Positions 17,254-26,251 of a DNA stretch of 38,743 nucleotides are shown here, one piece after another. The notes beneath the pieces are model-generated. The model was given only the letters and a program-made list of their open reading frames with translations, did not search any database and was not told the DNA's origin. Within the stretch, counting starts at the first letter, position 1, and every line of letters begins with the position of its first letter. The position numbers and the translations under genes were made by a program. Origin of the DNA: an uncultured Christensenella sp. (GTDB lineage Bacteria; Bacillota; Clostridia; Christensenellales; UBA3700); the NCBI GenBank assembly GCA_910584975.1, contig CAJUEA010000012.1, forward strand, positions 1 to 38,743, written 5' to 3'.

Positions 17254-17970
17254 ATGAAAGTTTTTGCAATAAGTGATTTACATTTGAGTATCAACAACCC
17301 AAAACCAATGGATATTTTTGGTGGCAGTTGGGATAATTATTGGGACAAAATAAAAACTAATTGGAACAAAGTCGTTTGTGATAACGATATTGTTTTGATT
17401 GGTGGTGATATTTCTTGGGCCCTTAAGCTTGAGGATGCAATCCCTGACTTGCAAGAAATTGATACTCTACCCGGCAAAAAAATTATTATTCGTGGAAATC
17501 ACGACTATTGGTGGTCATCTTATAATAAAGTTAAAAATATTTTGCCAAAAAATATTTTTGCAATTCAAAACAATGCAATAAAATTTGACGATTTTGTCAT
17601 TTGTGGCACTAGAGGGTGGACTATCCCTACTGCAAACAGCAGTGAACAAGACAAAAAAATTTATGCACGAGAACTTATCCGATTGAAAATGACATTGGAC
17701 GAGGCTCAAAAGTTATCTGAGGACAAATTGCCGATAATTCTTATGTTGCACTACCCACCTTTTAATGCTTTGTGGCAAGATAGTGATTTCACAGATATTA
17801 TCGAACAATTTCCACTTGTGCAAAAAGTTACTTACGGACATCTTCACGGAAAAGATTGCAGAACGCAAGATATTATTTTAAAAAACAATATACCTTATCA
17901 TTTGACCTCTTGCGATCAAGTTAAAAATGAATTGCAACTTATTTTTAACACAGAAAATAACAATAATTAA
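17254..17970 (+). CDS. Calcineurin-like metallophosphoesterase
   Basis: A 238-residue soluble protein of the calcineurin-like phosphoesterase superfamily (predicted phosphohydrolase, COG1768-like). Metal-binding motifs are all present: SDLHL (Asp8, His10), GGDISW (Asp52), GNHDYWW (Asn82, His83), MLHYPP (His165) and GHLHG (194-198). A two-metal active site is expected. The substrate is unknown. No signal peptide is seen. There is no Shine-Dalgarno sequence and the promoter abuts the start codon, so translation is probably leaderless. The APH-like kinase gene follows after 24 nt on the same strand, so the two form a small operon ended by a terminator at 18802-18846. Confidence 0.9.
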   Translation: MKVFAISDLHLSINNPKPMDIFGGSWDNYWDKIKTNWNKVVCDNDIVLIGGDISWALKLEDAIPDLQEIDTLPGKKIIIRGNHDYWWSSYNKVKNILPKNIFAIQNNAIKFDDFVICGTRGWTIPTANSSEQDKKIYARELIRLKMTLDEAQKLSEDKLPIILMLHYPPFNALWQDSDFTDIIEQFPLVQKVTYGHLHGKDCRTQDIILKNNIPYHLTSCDQVKNELQLIFNTENNNN

Positions 17971-17994
17971 TTTAGATACAAAAATATTATCATT

Positions 17995-18780
17995 ATGCAG
18001 TTAAAACCTATAACAATTAATATAAATGAATATCCTGAACAATTTGAGTATATTTTAAAAGACAGCAAAATATATGATAGCAGTTCTTCGCCTGATGCAA
18101 AAGTTATCTACATACAAAAAGATAATGGATATTTTTTAAAAACTGCTACAAAGAATGTATTACACAAAGAATACTTAATGACAAATTATTATAACTCATT
18201 AGGACTGACTTGCAATATTATATCTTACATTTCATGCAATCAAGATTATTTGCTTACAGAAAAAATTGCAGGAAATGATTGTATTTTTGAAAAATATCTT
18301 GAAAATCCAAAAAAACTGTGTGATATAATTGCAGAATTACTAGCAATATTACATTCAACCAACGCAAAAGATTGCCCTATCCCTAATCACTCACAAAATT
18401 ATTTGCACACTGCACTTTCAAACTACAAAAGTGGAAAGTATGACAAAACTCAATTCCCCGATAGTTTTGGATACAAGTCAGAAAAAGAGGCATTGCAAGT
18501 TATTGACAAATACCAACATTTGCTCAAAGATGACACACTAATCCACGGAGACTATTGCCTGCCAAACATCATACTGAAAGATTGGAAATTCAGTGGTTTT
18601 ATTGATTTAGGTAACGGTGGAATTGGAAATAAGCATGTTGATATTTTTTGGGGAATATGGACATTGTACTACAATTTGAAAACTTTTGATTTTACCGAAA
18701 GATTTATGCAAGCATACGGAAAAGACAAAATTGACTTTGACACTCTCCGTCTTATTGCAGCTATTGCAACATTTGGTTAA
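17995..18780 (+). CDS. Aminoglycoside phosphotransferase (APH(3')-like) family kinase
   Basis: A 261-residue small-molecule kinase of the APH/choline kinase fold. ATP-binding Lys49 and Glu59 are in YFLKTATKNVLHKEY. The catalytic loop is LIHGDYCLPNIIL (Asp186, Asn191) and the metal-binding DLG is at 204-206 in GFIDLGNGGIGNKHVDI, closely resembling APH(3') enzymes. Whether it inactivates an aminoglycoside or phosphorylates a metabolite cannot be told. The C-terminus, ATFG, lacks the LLDELF-like end of APH(3')-III. No clear binding site precedes the ATG. It is probably co-transcribed with the upstream phosphoesterase. Confidence 0.85.
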   Translation: MQLKPITININEYPEQFEYILKDSKIYDSSSSPDAKVIYIQKDNGYFLKTATKNVLHKEYLMTNYYNSLGLTCNIISYISCNQDYLLTEKIAGNDCIFEKYLENPKKLCDIIAELLAILHSTNAKDCPIPNHSQNYLHTALSNYKSGKYDKTQFPDSFGYKSEKEALQVIDKYQHLLKDDTLIHGDYCLPNIILKDWKFSGFIDLGNGGIGNKHVDIFWGIWTLYYNLKTFDFTERFMQAYGKDKIDFDTLRLIAAIATFG

Positions 18781-18801
18781 TCTACAAACTAATAAAAAAA
18801 T

Positions 18802-18846
18802 AAAAGGAATGACTATGGTATTCTGCCAAAATCATTCCTTTTTTAG
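18802..18846 (+). terminator. Terminator of the phosphoesterase/kinase operon
   Basis: AAAAGGAATGA (18802-18812) pairs with TCATTCCTTTT (18832-18842), and the 3' arm runs into T residues. It starts about 20 nt after the kinase stop. Confidence 0.85.
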
Positions 18847-19033
18847 TTTTTTGACTATTATTTTAAATTGCAATATATAATTGATATACAAATTCACATT
18901 AAAATGTCAAACCTAAGCTAATAACTAAACAATGATACTCACACAAAAAATTGATATTTTTTTAATATTTCCTCCAAAAACTTTAACAACTTCTATCAAA
19001 AACTACTCTTTTTGCCATAATTACATTTTAAAC

Positions 19034-19109
19034 TGGTGTGTTCGGAGAGACTCGAACTCTCAACGAGGGCGTCGGAGGCCCTTGTTTTATCCAGTTAGAC
19101 TACGAACAC
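19034..19109 (-). tRNA. tRNA-Arg (anticodon CCG)
   Basis: The minus strand folds as a tRNA: acceptor GTGTTCG with CGAACAC, D arm GTCT/AAAC with one mismatch, anticodon stem AGGGC/GCCCT with loop CTCCGAC (anticodon CCG, reading CGG), and T stem GAGAG/CTCTC with loop TTCGAGT. Discriminator A and an encoded CCA close the 76-nt gene. A promoter lies 18 bp upstream. Confidence 0.95.
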
Positions 19110-19126
19110 ACAAAAATAAACAATAT

Positions 19127-19155
19127 TTTATAAAAAATGCTTTTTGATTTGTGAA
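19127..19155 (-). promoter_or_regulatory. Promoter of tRNA-Arg
   Basis: Minus-strand TTCACA (19150-19155), 17-bp spacer and TATAAA (19127-19132), ending 17 bp before the tRNA 5' end. Confidence 0.6.
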
Positions 19156-19473
19156 TTAAATTGCAATATTAACTTGTACAATTTGCCACACAAAACATTT
19201 ATGCTTTATTATATAAAAATATTGCAATATAAATATATTATAATATAACTTGAGTACTTATGTCAATAAAAAGCCAAAAATAATAAAATCAACGCAACTT
19301 GCAATAATTTGTAACGCCTTTTCAACTAAATTCATATTGTTTAGTAAAGGATGCTTTCTCAAACTTACCTTTACAACTGAATATCTTTTTTAACATATAA
19401 CATACCCCAAAAAATATTTTCTGTCTTACTACATATCGCCTTTAAATAGGCTTTATGTAGTATTTTTATTCGT
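19156..19473. other. AT-rich gap between the tRNA promoter and the DUF11 remnant
   Basis: No gene is seen in this roughly 320-bp stretch. Its right end contains the plus-strand hairpin terminator at 19427-19470. Confidence 0.5.
19427..19470 (+). terminator. Hairpin terminator upstream of the DUF11 remnant
   Basis: TACTACATA (19427-19435) pairs with TATGTAGTA (19454-19462), with an inner GCCT/AGGC stem, then TTTTTATT. No intact plus-strand gene lies directly upstream, so it is either the end of a lost gene or a leader attenuator. Confidence 0.65.
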
Positions 19474-19594
19474 TGCCAATTCCATATATACTGATGCATT
19501 CAATGTTCCTTTTAATCTTGAAGTTGGCTTTATAACACCAAATTTGCCACCAAATACCAGTGCAACAATCACATTCCAAGTAAAAGTAAATTAA
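19474..19594 (+). pseudogene. 3' remnant of a DUF11-type surface protein gene
   Basis: An open frame of about 40 codons without a start ends GFITPNLPPNTSATITF followed by QVKVN and a stop at 19592-19594. This matches the end of the DUF11 protein at 20379 (NLPDLAPDAAATIEF then DIKVN). It is followed by AAGGAG and the ATG of the next gene, so it was once the upstream member of a tandem pair. Upstream sequence is non-coding and contains a terminator, so the 5' part is deleted. Confidence 0.7.
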
Positions 19595-19606
19595 GGAGTA
19601 AATTTT

Positions 19607-20379
19607 ATGATAATACCAAATCAATCAAATATAAATTTCAACTCTGTTCTTCCTGACGGACAAACAATTACGGGAGATTAGACAGCAACATCGTAAACAC
19701 AGAAGTTTTGACCTATTCTGTTACAAAAATCAAAAATTCAGACAAAACTTTTATGCAAGAAGGCGAAACATCTCATCACTATGTCACAATCTCAAACGCT
19801 TCAGAAGCACTATTGTTTAACAATGTTTTCAAAGATACAATGTCTGCTGGTACAAGTTATGTGCCAGGCAGCGTAAAAGTCAATGGCGTGGCACAACCTT
19901 CTTATGACCCAATTGCAGGTTTTCCATTACCAAATATCGAACCCACCGAAATTGCAGAAATTGAGTATGTAATTAAAGCTGACAACCCTAAAACAGCTAC
20001 ACCTGTAACAAACTATGCAACACTAAACTACACTGTTGATGACCCAGTAAGAGGTAATGTAAATTATTCAGAAAACACAAATACTATTTCAATTGACATT
20101 ATTTCAAATGCAATGACTGTGGCAAAAAGTGTGGATAAAGCTTTGGCAATCAAAGGCAATAATCTTCACTATACAAGCGTGGTAACAAACACTGGAACAA
20201 TAAACAAAACTGCCATTGTGTTTAAGGATCCAATCCCTGCTGACACAACATTTGTTGCAGACAGCGTAAAAATCAATGGTGTAAGCTATCCTGCTTACAA
20301 TCCTGCCGTTTGCTTTAACTTGCCTGACTTAGCACCTGATGCTGCAGCTACTATCGAATTTGATATAAAGGTGAATTAA
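19607..20379 (+). pseudogene. DUF11 repeat-domain protein, frameshifted near the N-terminus
   Basis: The frame from the ATG at 19607 (AAGGAG upstream) reads MIIPNQSNINFNSVLPDG and stops at TAG 19679-19681. From 19681 in another frame it continues DSNIVNTEVLTYSVTKIKNS without interruption to the stop at 20379. Together they form one DUF11 protein of about 255 residues with two copies of the repeat. Both repeats share FKD-P/TMSAGTSYVPGSVKVNG-like and FKDPIPADTTFVADSVKING segments followed by a PLP-x-DL/NIEP closing strand. Such proteins are usually exported or spore-surface beta-domain proteins. The break is a net loss of one base (or gain of two). An internal start at 19708 would omit the N-terminal strand. 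A sequencing error is the alternative to true decay. Confidence 0.75.
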
Positions 20380-20380
20380 T

Positions 20381-20854
20381 ATGAAAATAATTTCAAACAT
20401 TTCAAATATAACTGATAATTCAGGCACTACACCTGTAGTAACTTACAGCAATCAAGTGCAAACACTTATCCAAACGCCAAACTTTCCAAACAATAATTAT
20501 ACAAGAATATGTGGCGTCGTAATCTGCAACAATCCTTACTGCAATCCTTTTGACAACTGCAATTGCAATATGTGTAATCGCAATAGCTCTTGTTGTTCAA
20601 ATTGTTGCAATAACCATTGTGGCTCTCATAATTGCAATAATGTCAATTCAAATTTTGCAAACAACTGCTCTTGCAACTGCAATAATTGCCCTTGCCTACG
20701 CCATAATAATTACTGTAACTGCAATAGTTGCAACTGCTGTGGATTTATGCAAGCAAACAATTGTTGCTCACAATGCAACTGCCAAAACTCTTGCAATGGC
20801 AGTGGTTATGAGGAAATTGTTTATCACTATTATTGCAACCAATGCAATCATTGA
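20381..20854 (+). CDS. Cys/Asn-rich protein with a DUF11-like N-terminal strand
   Basis: A 157-residue protein of unusual composition. Residues 1-45 end in TPVVTYSNQVQTLIQ, which resembles the N-terminal strand of the adjacent DUF11 proteins. From about residue 48 on it is dominated by Cys and Asn, with 29 Cys by my count, many in CNC, CC and CNNC patterns. It ends in a tyrosine/histidine-rich tail YHYYCNQCNH. No signal peptide or membrane segment is seen. It could be a cross-linked coat or matrix component or a metal-binding protein; both are guesses from composition. It starts one nt after the DUF11 stop with AAGGTGA as binding site, so it is co-transcribed, and a strong terminator follows. 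Confidence 0.75.
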   Translation: MKIISNISNITDNSGTTPVVTYSNQVQTLIQTPNFPNNNYTRICGVVICNNPYCNPFDNCNCNMCNRNSSCCSNCCNNHCGSHNCNNVNSNFANNCSCNCNNCPCLRHNNYCNCNSCNCCGFMQANNCCSQCNCQNSCNGSGYEEIVYHYYCNQCNH

Positions 20855-20878
20855 TTGTAAGTACAAAAATAAAAATGA

Positions 20879-20906
20879 AGAAAGCAGTTTTCACTGCTTT
20901 CTTTTT
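20879..20906 (+). terminator. Terminator after the Cys/Asn-rich gene
   Basis: AGAAAGCAGT and ACTGCTTTCT form a perfect 10-bp stem with loop TTTC, followed by a T-run. It lies between two convergent genes, and may also slow transcription from the minus-strand gene. Confidence 0.9.
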
Positions 20907-20942
20907 GTTTTGTTGCAAATATTTTATAATTTAATTTGCAAA

Positions 20943-23123
20943 TTAAGAATTTATAATTCTGTTGAAAGTGCCATCAGCATTAAGATTAATTTTTGTCACT
21001 CTTCCTTCAAAATCACTTACAATAACAAAATCTTGACCATTGCTTGAGCCAATCACTACTTTACTTAATATTGGACTACCAATTTTGAAAGTGTCAAGCT
21101 TAGCTCCGTTTGACTTGCTTACAACATAAAGATTTCCATCCATACCACCAAAGTAAAGTTTGTCATTTTTTATAACAACACTTGCCTCAACACCTTTTGA
21201 ACCTTTACCACTATAAGGAGATGCATAAATCATATTTGCATTGGTATTACATTCCCAAAGCACTTGCATTGTATCCATATTAAGCGCAATTACTCCATTT
21301 TTGTTTGTTGCCAAATAAGCAATATTACCTTCAAGACAAGGTGCAGAACCAACATTGAAATTATAATCATACTCTTTGCCGTCAGTTTCGCCAATGCTTG
21401 ATTTTGGCACAAATTTTTCAAGAATTTTGCCGTTGTTGCTGTCATATTTAATAATAGTATTTGAACTTAGTGCATAAATATAGCCATTATAGCTTATCAC
21501 TCCCGGTTGAGTATTCACTCTATCAGAACTTTTCCAAGCCAATTTACCAGTAGCCTTATCCAAAGCATAATGTACACGCCAGTTATCGCCAACAATGAGT
21601 TGCTCTCCGATTATTTGCAATCTGTAAGCAGATGGCTCGCCACTTCCTTTGTTAGCTTTCCAAATTTCTGTGCCGTCTTTCAAATTAAAGCAGTAGACAA
21701 ATCTGGAATTTCCACAATAAACTTTATCGCCTTCACCTGTAATACCAGTCAAAGAATATCTATATGTAATAAGGTTCATATCCTTTTCCCATTTCTTTTC
21801 GCCAGTATCTGCGTCAAATCCATAAACTATACCTGACGAGTCTTGCACAATAGCCATTCCGTCATGTATATAAAAATTATTTTTCACTGAAGTTTCAACA
21901 CGGAAAGACCAAATTGTTTCGCCAGTTTGTGCATCAAGACAAGCAAAAACAGGTTGTCTTGGATAGTCATTTTCCATCATTCCAACATAAACTTTGTCGC
22001 CTACCAAAACAGGGTCGGTGTAAAGATTTCTGCCTGCAAGATTAACTTGCCATGCATATCCATCCTCACTTGCCTCTGGCTTGTAATCTGTGTAATGCAT
22101 ATAAGTGTTTGCAATGGCATTTCCCTCAATGTTCACAACACGAACACCACCAATAGAACCATCAATACCACCCACAAGTGGAGTTGTTGAAATGTTTAAA
22201 ATTCCGTCGTAATTATTGATAAAATTGTAATGCAAATGCCCGTTTATCCAAGCAATTACACCCTCTTTTTTAAGCTCGATTTTTTTACTGCCTGATTTTA
22301 AAATCATTCCAGTTTCGTCACGGCAAACATCGTGATTAAAGATTACGACTTTTCTGCCGTCAGGAATATTTGCCAAGTCATTTTGCATCCAAGTTACCAC
22401 ATCGTTGAAAGTATATTTTGCAGGATAATCGCCATATGCCAAAGAAGAAACAATATAATGCACCTCTCCAACATCAAATGAATAGTTTACAGGTCCATAG
22501 TTATCCTCAAACATTTCCTCACTATAACTGCCTATATTAACAAAATCGTGATTTCCGATTGTGTATCTTACAGGTATACCCATTGTTTGCGTGCTCATAA
22601 ACTTGCCGTGATTTCTCAAGCCATTTTCGTAGCAAATATCACCTGTATGAATCAAAAATGCAGGTTTTTCAGCCATACTATCAATTTCCTCTTTCAAAAA
22701 GTTGAACCAATCGCCAGGTTCATTAGAAATTTCTGTGTCTGTAATTTGCATAAATGAGTGATTTGTTTGGTCAGCATCTACTTTTTTCAAAGTAAAATTA
22801 TATTCGTTTTTACTTCTTGTAATTTCTTGATAATAATTTTCCGTCCAGTAACCACTTGGATTTGTGATTGTCACAAATCTTGCTTTGTGCCAACCTTTAA
22901 GTTTAAATTTACCATTGCTATCAGTTTTTACAACATTTTTGCCGTCAGTAACACTGACATTAGCAATAGGTTGATCTGTATCTTGCTCCAAAACAAAACC
23001 TTGTGTAGAGATTGTTGCCACTCCAAAATAAATGCCAGTTGCCACTCCACCCAAAACTGCCAAACTTACTAAAACAATCAGTATGATTAAAGCAATTTTC
23101 TTTTGCTTGCTGATTTCAGTCAT
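20943..23123 (-). CDS. Membrane-anchored metallophosphoesterase fused to a PQQ-like beta-propeller
   Basis: A 726-residue exported protein. An N-terminal anchor (about 10-33) is followed by a small carboxypeptidase-regulatory-like beta domain (about 41-115, GFVLEQDTDQPIANVSVTDG). The calcineurin-like phosphoesterase domain (about 122-350) has HTGDICYE (Asp162), IGNHDF (190-194), FNHDV (His264) and NGHLHYN (295-300). The first motif reads TDTEIS, with Glu131 where the family usually has His, so one metal ligand is altered. From about 365 to the end are repeated LDAQTGETIWSF and FDADTGEKKWEK-type blades of a PQQ-like propeller. The start is ATG 23123, with GGAGG 5 nt upstream; a TTG at 23135 is less likely. 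The substrate is unknown. It is a single-gene unit with its own promoter. Confidence 0.88.
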   Translation of the reverse strand: MTEISKQKKIALIILIVLVSLAVLGGVATGIYFGVATISTQGFVLEQDTDQPIANVSVTDGKNVVKTDSNGKFKLKGWHKARFVTITNPSGYWTENYYQEITRSKNEYNFTLKKVDADQTNHSFMQITDTEISNEPGDWFNFLKEEIDSMAEKPAFLIHTGDICYENGLRNHGKFMSTQTMGIPVRYTIGNHDFVNIGSYSEEMFEDNYGPVNYSFDVGEVHYIVSSLAYGDYPAKYTFNDVVTWMQNDLANIPDGRKVVIFNHDVCRDETGMILKSGSKKIELKKEGVIAWINGHLHYNFINNYDGILNISTTPLVGGIDGSIGGVRVVNIEGNAIANTYMHYTDYKPEASEDGYAWQVNLAGRNLYTDPVLVGDKVYVGMMENDYPRQPVFACLDAQTGETIWSFRVETSVKNNFYIHDGMAIVQDSSGIVYGFDADTGEKKWEKDMNLITYRYSLTGITGEGDKVYCGNSRFVYCFNLKDGTEIWKANKGSGEPSAYRLQIIGEQLIVGDNWRVHYALDKATGKLAWKSSDRVNTQPGVISYNGYIYALSSNTIIKYDSNNGKILEKFVPKSSIGETDGKEYDYNFNVGSAPCLEGNIAYLATNKNGVIALNMDTMQVLWECNTNANMIYASPYSGKGSKGVEASVVIKNDKLYFGGMDGNLYVVSKSNGAKLDTFKIGSPILSKVVIGSSNGQDFVIVSDFEGRVTKINLNADGTFNRIINS

Positions 23124-23155
23124 ACTAGCCTCCAAAAACTTTTTTATAACAATTT

Positions 23156-23184
23156 ATTTTAACATAATAGCAAATAAAAGTAAA
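23156..23184 (-). promoter_or_regulatory. Promoter of the phosphoesterase/propeller gene
   Basis: Minus-strand TTTACT (23179-23184), 17-bp spacer, TAAAAT (23156-23161), about 32 nt upstream of the ATG. Confidence 0.6.
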
Positions 23185-23238
23185 CACCAAACTTAATTTG
23201 CAAGCAAATTTTACATTAAATGCCACAAAATATTTACA

Positions 23239-23273
23239 CAAAATTTAAAAAATGGTATATTTCAACCATTTTT
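23239..23273 (-). terminator. Terminator of the pheST-thiI operon
   Basis: On the minus strand AAAAATGGT pairs with ACCATTTTT around an 8-nt loop, continuing into T residues. It starts about 45 nt after the thiI stop. Confidence 0.75.
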
Positions 23274-23316
23274 CAATCAAAAATATTCAGTTGCACAAAT
23301 TTACTCAATAAAATTA

Positions 23317-24489
23317 TTATTTTCTTTTGTTTTTGATTTTTACTATCTCGACATTTTTAATTGCATCTTCAATCAATTCTTGCAAGCCTTGAATTTTGTT
23401 ATATTCGGCCTCTGAAATGCTCACTTTTGGTTTTATTATAGGATTTTTTGGCAAAAAGATTGTACAACAATCCTCATATGGTAAAATACTTGTTGCAAAA
23501 GTATCAATTTCCTTGGAAATTTTGATAATTTCTGTTTTGTCCATATCAATCAATGGCCTTAAAATCGGCAAATTTTTCACACGACTGTTTGTTACAGTAA
23601 TGCTCTCCAGAGTTTGTGATGCAACTTGTCCCAAACTTTCACCTGTAATTAACGCACCACAATTTTGCGAAATAGCGATTTTTTCTGATATTTCAATCAT
23701 AATCATACGCATAACCGTAATCATAAAATCTTCACGGCAATATTGATGAATTGCTTGTTGAATTTTTGTGAAAGGCACAACAAAAAGTGGAAAATGTCCA
23801 CAATAACTGCTGATAATTTGTCCCAATTCGATCACTTTTTCTTTTGCTTGAATACTTGTGAAAGGATAGCTGTGAAAGTGAATAGCACTTATTTGCATAC
23901 CACGCTTTGCCATTCTGAACCCTGCAACGGGGCTGTCAATGCCACCACTTAAAAGCAACATCCCTCTTCCACTTGAACCGACAGGCATACCCTCATAGCA
24001 TTTAATATTTTGGTAAAAAACATATGTAGTTTTGTTTTCACGAATATCCACATTTATATTAAGTTCAGGATTGTGCAAGTCTACAGACAAATTGCCTTTT
24101 AATTGCAAAATATCTCCACCAATTTGACTTGCAATTTCAGTGCTTGTAAGATTGATTGTTTTGTCTGCTCTTTTAACGCTTACCCTAAATGTCTTCACAT
24201 CTGGCAACTCATCTGCAACCAACTCTGCAACTTTTGTTATATCCGTTGGAAATTTGAAGGCAGGACTTACTGAATGAATACCAAACACCTTTTGCAAAGT
24301 GCAAATAATACTATCTTCAAGCTCCAAATCATAATTGGTGGCATAAAATCTGTTTTGAGATTTTTCGATCACACAATCATAAATGCTCAAAGCATTTTTA
24401 ATATTTTTCTCAAGCAAATTTTCAAAAAACTTTTTGTTTTTTCCCTTCAAAAATATTTCGCCAAATCTTATAATAATAACTTTTTCCAT
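23317..24489 (-). CDS. thiI: tRNA 4-thiouridine synthetase ThiI
   Basis: ThiI activates U8 of tRNA with ATP and inserts sulfur received as persulfide from a cysteine desulfurase. The 390-residue protein has an N-terminal ferredoxin-like/THUMP region (about 1-165), followed by the PP-loop LLLSGGIDSPVAGFRMAKRG (178-197). The end is a typical YEDCCTIFLPKNP segment that carries the conserved Cys pair. No rhodanese domain is present, as in many Bacillota forms, so the tRNA role is expected. The desulfurase gene lies 26 nt upstream, a natural functional pair. AAGGAG precedes the ATG. It is the last gene of the operon. Confidence 0.95.
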   Translation of the reverse strand: MEKVIIIRFGEIFLKGKNKKFFENLLEKNIKNALSIYDCVIEKSQNRFYATNYDLELEDSIICTLQKVFGIHSVSPAFKFPTDITKVAELVADELPDVKTFRVSVKRADKTINLTSTEIASQIGGDILQLKGNLSVDLHNPELNINVDIRENKTTYVFYQNIKCYEGMPVGSSGRGMLLLSGGIDSPVAGFRMAKRGMQISAIHFHSYPFTSIQAKEKVIELGQIISSYCGHFPLFVVPFTKIQQAIHQYCREDFMITVMRMIMIEISEKIAISQNCGALITGESLGQVASQTLESITVTNSRVKNLPILRPLIDMDKTEIIKISKEIDTFATSILPYEDCCTIFLPKNPIIKPKVSISEAEYNKIQGLQELIEDAIKNVEIVKIKNKRK

Positions 24490-24515
24490 TTTTTCTCCTT
24501 ACATCCAATCAAATC

Positions 24516-25655
24516 TCAATAACACTTGTTAAAAATCACACTACTCAAATATTCATAGCAACTTTTAAATTCTTTCACAAAAATCTCTGCTTGCTCAAAA
24601 GTTGTGCAATTATCAATGCTTATTCTTATCATACCATCAAAATATTCCCTTTGAATACCCAAAGCCGTTGGTATTCTTGAGTGTGCTTTTGACGAAGAAC
24701 ACGCAGAGCCTGTGCCAATGATAATACCTTTGTCCTCAAGCATATGCACCAAAACTTCTCCTCTTGTATTTTTTAGCGCAAAAGACAAAATATTTGACAA
24801 ACTGCATTCAAAATTGGTGTTTACAATCAAATCTGGAATAAAGGTGGCTAGATTATCTGCAATAAACTGAATAATTTTCTTGTTTTTTTCAATATCCAAC
24901 AATTTGCAAGTTTTTTCAAGTGCTACTGCAGTAGAAATTATACCACTTACATTTTCCGTTGCAGAACGCAATCCGTTTTCCTGCCCACCACCCAAAATAA
25001 TTGGATTGATATTAACACCTTTTTTCACAAAAAGTCCACCTACTCCTTTCATTCCGTGAAATTTGTGTGCTGAAAAAGTATACAAATCCACTCCAAGTTT
25101 GCTTAAATTTATTGGCATTTTGCCCACTGCTTGCACTCCATCACTATGAAAGACAACTTTTGGAGAAACTGATTTTGCAATTTTCACAAGTTGTTCAATA
25201 TCATTGACACCACCTGTCTCATTGCAAGCGTGCATAATGGAAACTAATGCTACATTGCTTGACATTTTTGCCTTAAAATCATCTATATCCACAATGCCAT
25301 ATGCATCACAAGCCACAAACTCAACTTGGATTCCACTAGCCTCCAACTTTTTGGCACATGCATAAATTGCACTGTGCTCCACGCTAGACACCAGCACCTT
25401 GCAATTTTTAAACTTTTTGCTGCCAAACATCGCCATATTATCTGACTCTGTTCCACTTGCAGTAAAAATAATGTTACCATTGCCATGCAAAATATCCAAT
25501 ATTTTTCGTTTAGCAACCTTTATATCTTTTGCAACATTCAACGCTTTTGTATACAAAGCCGATGGATTGTAATAATCATCCACCGAATATTGCTTTATAA
25601 TATATAAAATTTCTGGATACATTGAAGTTGTAGCAGAAGTATCTAAATAAATCAT
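24516..25655 (-). CDS. Cysteine desulfurase (NifS/IscS family)
   Basis: A PLP enzyme that takes sulfur from cysteine as an enzyme-bound persulfide. The 379-residue product begins IYLDTSATT and has FTASGTESDNMA, HSDGVQAVGK, the PLP lysine in TFSAHKFHGMKG, and the catalytic Cys in GTGSACSSSKAHS. The extended cysteine loop resembles the IscS/NifZ type. The neighbour thiI suggests its main partner is ThiI for s4U8 in tRNA, as in the Bacillus NifZ-ThiI pair. It overlaps the upstream membrane-protein gene by ATGA, and AAGGTGA serves as binding site. Confidence 0.95.
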   Translation of the reverse strand: MIYLDTSATTSMYPEILYIIKQYSVDDYYNPSALYTKALNVAKDIKVAKRKILDILHGNGNIIFTASGTESDNMAMFGSKKFKNCKVLVSSVEHSAIYACAKKLEASGIQVEFVACDAYGIVDIDDFKAKMSSNVALVSIMHACNETGGVNDIEQLVKIAKSVSPKVVFHSDGVQAVGKMPINLSKLGVDLYTFSAHKFHGMKGVGGLFVKKGVNINPIILGGGQENGLRSATENVSGIISTAVALEKTCKLLDIEKNKKIIQFIADNLATFIPDLIVNTNFECSLSNILSFALKNTRGEVLVHMLEDKGIIIGTGSACSSSKAHSRIPTALGIQREYFDGMIRISIDNCTTFEQAEIFVKEFKSCYEYLSSVIFNKCY

Positions 25656-26251
25656 ATTTCTTCACCTTTTAATGATACAGAGTAAATATATCTGTCAAGA
25701 TTGCATAAAACCTTAAGATTTTTACCTATAACCATATATTTTTCATAATTGTCCGCAAGCAGATTTATAGTTTTGATTTCCATTGCATTGCTTGTAAATG
25801 TCAAGTTGTCACAAATTTTATATGCTTCTTTTTCACAATTATTTGTCACATTTTGCTCTTGAATTTGTGCGTTTTTGCTGTCAGTGCAGATTATTGTTTC
25901 ATTATTAACAGCAAAATCGTTAGAAGTTTCAATATCAAATGGAAAAACTTTAAAATCGCCAAGTTTTTCCTTAAACACAATTTTGGTCTTATCGGGATAT
26001 ACTTTTGAAATAATCAAATGATTATCCTGCAATTTGCTCTCCACATTATAAATCAAACGCAATGCTATTATTCTAAAAAGCACACTGAATGCAAGACTGC
26101 CTAACAAACACAGATATTTTGGCATACCGAATGCAGCCATTAAAATGCCGATTATTGCTGCAATATCACAAAACAAGCCTGCAATAAGCAACAATATTTT
26201 AAGAAGACTTTTTGATTTTGTACTTTTTGAAAAAACTAATCTGTAATACAT
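25652..26251 (-). CDS. Small membrane protein, unknown function
   Basis: A 199-residue protein with a short basic N-terminus, two membrane segments (about 16-40 LLKILLLIAGLFCDIAAIIGILM and 46-66), and a soluble C-terminal part of about 130 residues with no motif I recognise. Its start overlaps the mutS2 stop by one nt (TAATG) and its end overlaps the desulfurase start by ATGA, so it is translationally coupled on both sides. Nothing in the sequence ties it to sulfur transfer beyond that position. Confidence 0.8.
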   Translation of the reverse strand: MYYRLVFSKSTKSKSLLKILLLIAGLFCDIAAIIGILMAAFGMPKYLCLLGSLAFSVLFRIIALRLIYNVESKLQDNHLIISKVYPDKTKIVFKEKLGDFKVFPFDIETSNDFAVNNETIICTDSKNAQIQEQNVTNNCEKEAYKICDNLTFTSNAMEIKTINLLADNYEKYMVIGKNLKVLCNLDRYIYSVSLKGEEI

